Below, piece by piece: positions 13,580 to 15,050 of a stretch of DNA of 15,050 nt (position 1 is the first letter of the stretch; each line of letters begins with the position of its first letter). The notes beneath the pieces were generated by a model. The model was not told the DNA's origin, did not search any database, and worked only from the letters and a program-made list of their open reading frames with translations. Position numbers and translations under genes: made by a program. This DNA comes from Massilioclostridium sp965141735 (GTDB lineage Bacteria > Bacillota > Clostridia > Oscillospirales > Ruminococcaceae): assembly GCA_965141735.1 (NCBI GenBank), contig CBCSOX010000048.1:1-15050 (forward strand). The letters are read 5' to 3'.

Positions 13580-14219
13580 ATCAACCGAGCAACAACAAGG
13601 CTGCGGCATGGAGGCAGAATTCTCAGGTACAGCACGTTTTTTACAGGCGCAGAGAGAATTTTTAGGAACCCGCCGGCCGTTCCCGGGCTGAACCAAAGGT
13701 TTGATTCAGTTTCAGGCTGATACCGCGCAGGCACTGGATGCGGCCATCTGCTTCAGGAGCCCCCCACTGTGTGGAGAATGCGGTTGGGGCCGCTTTACAA
13801 AGACACGGTCCTGTCCCCTTTTGTGATAATTTCTGTTTGGATCGCCAACAGGCCGGCGTCAAAGAGAAGAGCGGATTGTATGATTTCCGAGTTGTGATTG
13901 TGGGACACTTCAGCCCTTCTGCTCAATGATCCGTAAACAAACTGAACCCGGGCCGCCTTGAGGCGATCCGGGTTATTGAGAAAATGCTCTCTCGATACAA
14001 GCCAATCAAACAGCTCTGGACACAAAAAGGCTGAGAAGATAGGTCCAGCAGAAAACCACACATCGAATGGGGATTCAAAAAGAGCACTGAATGTAGACCG
14101 GATGAGGTGTATAGCGCAGTCAGCAGCAGTTGAGTTCGCAGCTGGAGCAGGGGCTTCAAACGTGGTTTGGTTGATGCAGATCCCCTTGCCGCACCTGTAA
14201 GCGAAATTGAAGCCGGCAG
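13580..14219. other. Long intergenic stretch with no recognisable gene
   Basis: About 640 bp between the DUF1905 terminator and ppa contain no supported gene. The only clear structure is a hairpin at 13945-13974, described separately. Open frames on both strands are short, without ribosome binding sites, and resemble no family I know. I see no U-tract terminator right after ppa. Confidence 0.45.
13945..13974 (-). terminator. Possible terminator hairpin in the gene-free stretch downstream of ppa
   Basis: AACCCGG (13945-13951) pairs with CCGGGTT (13968-13974), and inside it CGCC-TTGA-GGCG (13954-13965) forms a second stem, with small unpaired bases between. On the minus strand it is followed by CAGTTTGTTTACGG, a loose T-rich tail. 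It may terminate the ppa transcript 245 bases after its stop, or belong to something lost. Confidence 0.5.
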
Positions 14220-14753
14220 CTAAGCGGTTCCATAGCGATCACGGTAGGATTCAATTGCCTTGGTCACAATTTCAATTGCCGCGGAGGGTCCCTTGACTTC
14301 GTCCACCGCTGTCTCTTTGTGCTCAAGCGCCTTGTAGACCGAGAAAAAATGAATCATTTCTTCAAAAATGTGCTTGGGAAGCTGCGAGATGTCGGTATAG
14401 CTGTTGTAGGTCGGGTCGTTGAAGGGGATGGCAATGATCTTTTCATCATTTCTCCCATTGTCGATCATCGAAATTACCCCTACCGGATAACATTTGACCA
14501 GAGTCATCGGATAGATCATTTCGGAACAGAGCACCAACACATCGAGCGGGTCCAGGTCATCCGCATAGGTTCTGGGGATAAACCCGTAGTTTGCCGGATA
14601 GTGGGTGGAGGTGTGCAGGATACGGTCGAGCTTGAGCACTCCAGTCTGTTTATCCAGTTCATATTTCACCTTGCTCCCCTTTGGAATTTCTATCACTACC
14701 ATAAAATCTTCCGGGTTGATGCGGGAGGAATCAATATCATGCCAAATGTTCAT
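14220..14753 (-). CDS. ppa: Inorganic pyrophosphatase, soluble family I
   Basis: The 177-residue cytoplasmic enzyme hydrolyses pyrophosphate, pulling biosynthetic reactions forward. Family I active-site residues align by eye with E. coli Ppa: Glu22 (VIEIPKGS), Lys30 and Glu32 (VKYELD), Arg44, Tyr56 (YPANYGFI), Asp66, Asp68 and Asp71 in the signature DDLDPLDVLV, Asp98, Asp103 and Lys105 (MIDNGRNDEK), and Tyr140-Lys141. Length matches the family. Many clostridia use family II or membrane pyrophosphatases instead, so the family I type is worth noting but not unusual. The ATG at 14753 has AAGGAGT 8 bases upstream and a promoter before that. The gene is alone on its strand here, and no close terminator follows the TAG stop. 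Confidence 0.96.
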   Translation of the reverse strand: MNIWHDIDSSRINPEDFMVVIEIPKGSKVKYELDKQTGVLKLDRILHTSTHYPANYGFIPRTYADDLDPLDVLVLCSEMIYPMTLVKCYPVGVISMIDNGRNDEKIIAIPFNDPTYNSYTDISQLPKHIFEEMIHFFSVYKALEHKETAVDEVKGPSAAIEIVTKAIESYRDRYGTA

Positions 14754-14776
14754 CGCTTTGCACTCCTTTTTCTTTT

Positions 14777-14805
14777 ATTATACCAGATAGCTGCAAAAAG
14801 ATAAG
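14777..14805 (-). promoter_or_regulatory. Extended -10 promoter of ppa
   Basis: On the minus strand, TGG is followed by a perfect TATAAT (14782-14777), about 25 bases upstream of the start codon. The -35 region (TTATCT or CTTATC at 14805-14799) is weak, which is usual for an extended -10 promoter. Confidence 0.75.
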
Positions 14806-14840
14806 CTGACATCGGATGATTGTCCGATCTGAGCTTTTTT
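14803..14840. terminator. Hairpin with T tract upstream of ppa
   Basis: AGCT (14804-14807) pairs with AGCT (14832-14835) outside, and ATCGGA (14811-14816) pairs with TCCGAT (14822-14827) inside. Six T follow on the plus strand (14835-14840), and ATCTTTTT follows on the minus strand. It lies upstream of the ppa promoter, so it is not a ppa leader. It probably ends a transcript coming from the right. The remaining 210 bases to the window edge hold no gene I can support. Confidence 0.55.
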
Positions 14841-15050
14841 GTAGCTTTAGCATTCCCCTCTTGGGGATACAAAAAGCCTCGGAAGATAAAACCACCATGA
14901 CACAATCGAGATGGTTAGGAAACCGCATCACGAAAGAGCAAAGAGGTTTTGCACAAGGTGAAAAATGAAGTAAAGCCACAGCGCATTCGAGCTGCCGATG
15001 TGAGAACCATGTGGTATTCGCGCCGAAGATGATTTACAAAGAACTGAGGG

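Noticed and set aside
13795..14200. Short open frames on both strands between DUF1905 and ppa
   Set aside because: No ribosome binding sites, no recognisable motifs, and they overlap each other on opposite strands.
1..15050. CRISPR array, insertion sequence, prophage or rRNA
   Set aside because: I read both strands and saw no regularly spaced repeats, transposase, integrase, phage structural gene or rRNA sequence.

Overview
The window looks like a chromosomal segment of an anaerobic Gram-positive bacterium of the class Clostridia, probably of the Oscillospiraceae/Ruminococcaceae type. The reasons are the Firmicutes-style proteins, strong AGGAGG-type ribosome binding sites, several TTG and GTG starts, sigma-A promoters close to TTGACA/TATAAT, and many short U-tract terminators. 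This placement is inference from protein style and was not tested against a database. Most of the window is housekeeping sequence. I see no phage, insertion sequence, CRISPR array or rRNA.

Layout, left to right. The 3' part of ftsH (membrane ATP-dependent protease) enters from the left edge and ends at a hairpin terminator. A non-coding stretch follows. Two minus-strand genes come next: a 77-residue two-helix membrane protein and an Fe/Mn superoxide dismutase with a TTG start. After about 700 bp without a gene there is a minus-strand reading frame that joins a fragment of a polymorphic-toxin-like C-terminal region to an immunity-like protein. It lies directly behind a minus-strand tRNA-Pro(GGG) that has its own promoter and terminator. 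On the plus strand, metG and a TatD-family hydrolase form a two-gene operon.

Further right, after about 600 non-coding bp, a minus-strand glycolipid-type glycosyltransferase is divergent from a plus-strand 548-residue membrane protein of unknown function. The shared promoter region holds two similar inverted repeats. Next is a plus-strand cluster: a CPBP-family membrane protease, overlapping tadA (tRNA adenosine deaminase), whose reading frame continues without a stop into a DUF1905 protein that also has its own ribosome binding site and TTG start. A 21-bp perfect inverted repeat ends the cluster. After about 700 non-coding bp, minus-strand inorganic pyrophosphatase ppa closes the window.

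The genes do not form one pathway. Several relate to translation and protein quality (metG, tadA, tRNA-Pro, ftsH) and several to the envelope (glycosyltransferase, CPBP protease, the 548-residue protein). About 24% of the window is intergenic, counted from the gene coordinates given here, which is high for a bacterial chromosome. The points most worth a second look are the two in-frame fusions with an internal ribosome binding site (toxin/immunity and TadA/DUF1905), the structured element after the 548-residue gene, and the paired inverted repeats between the divergent genes. I did not find a clearly new multi-gene system.
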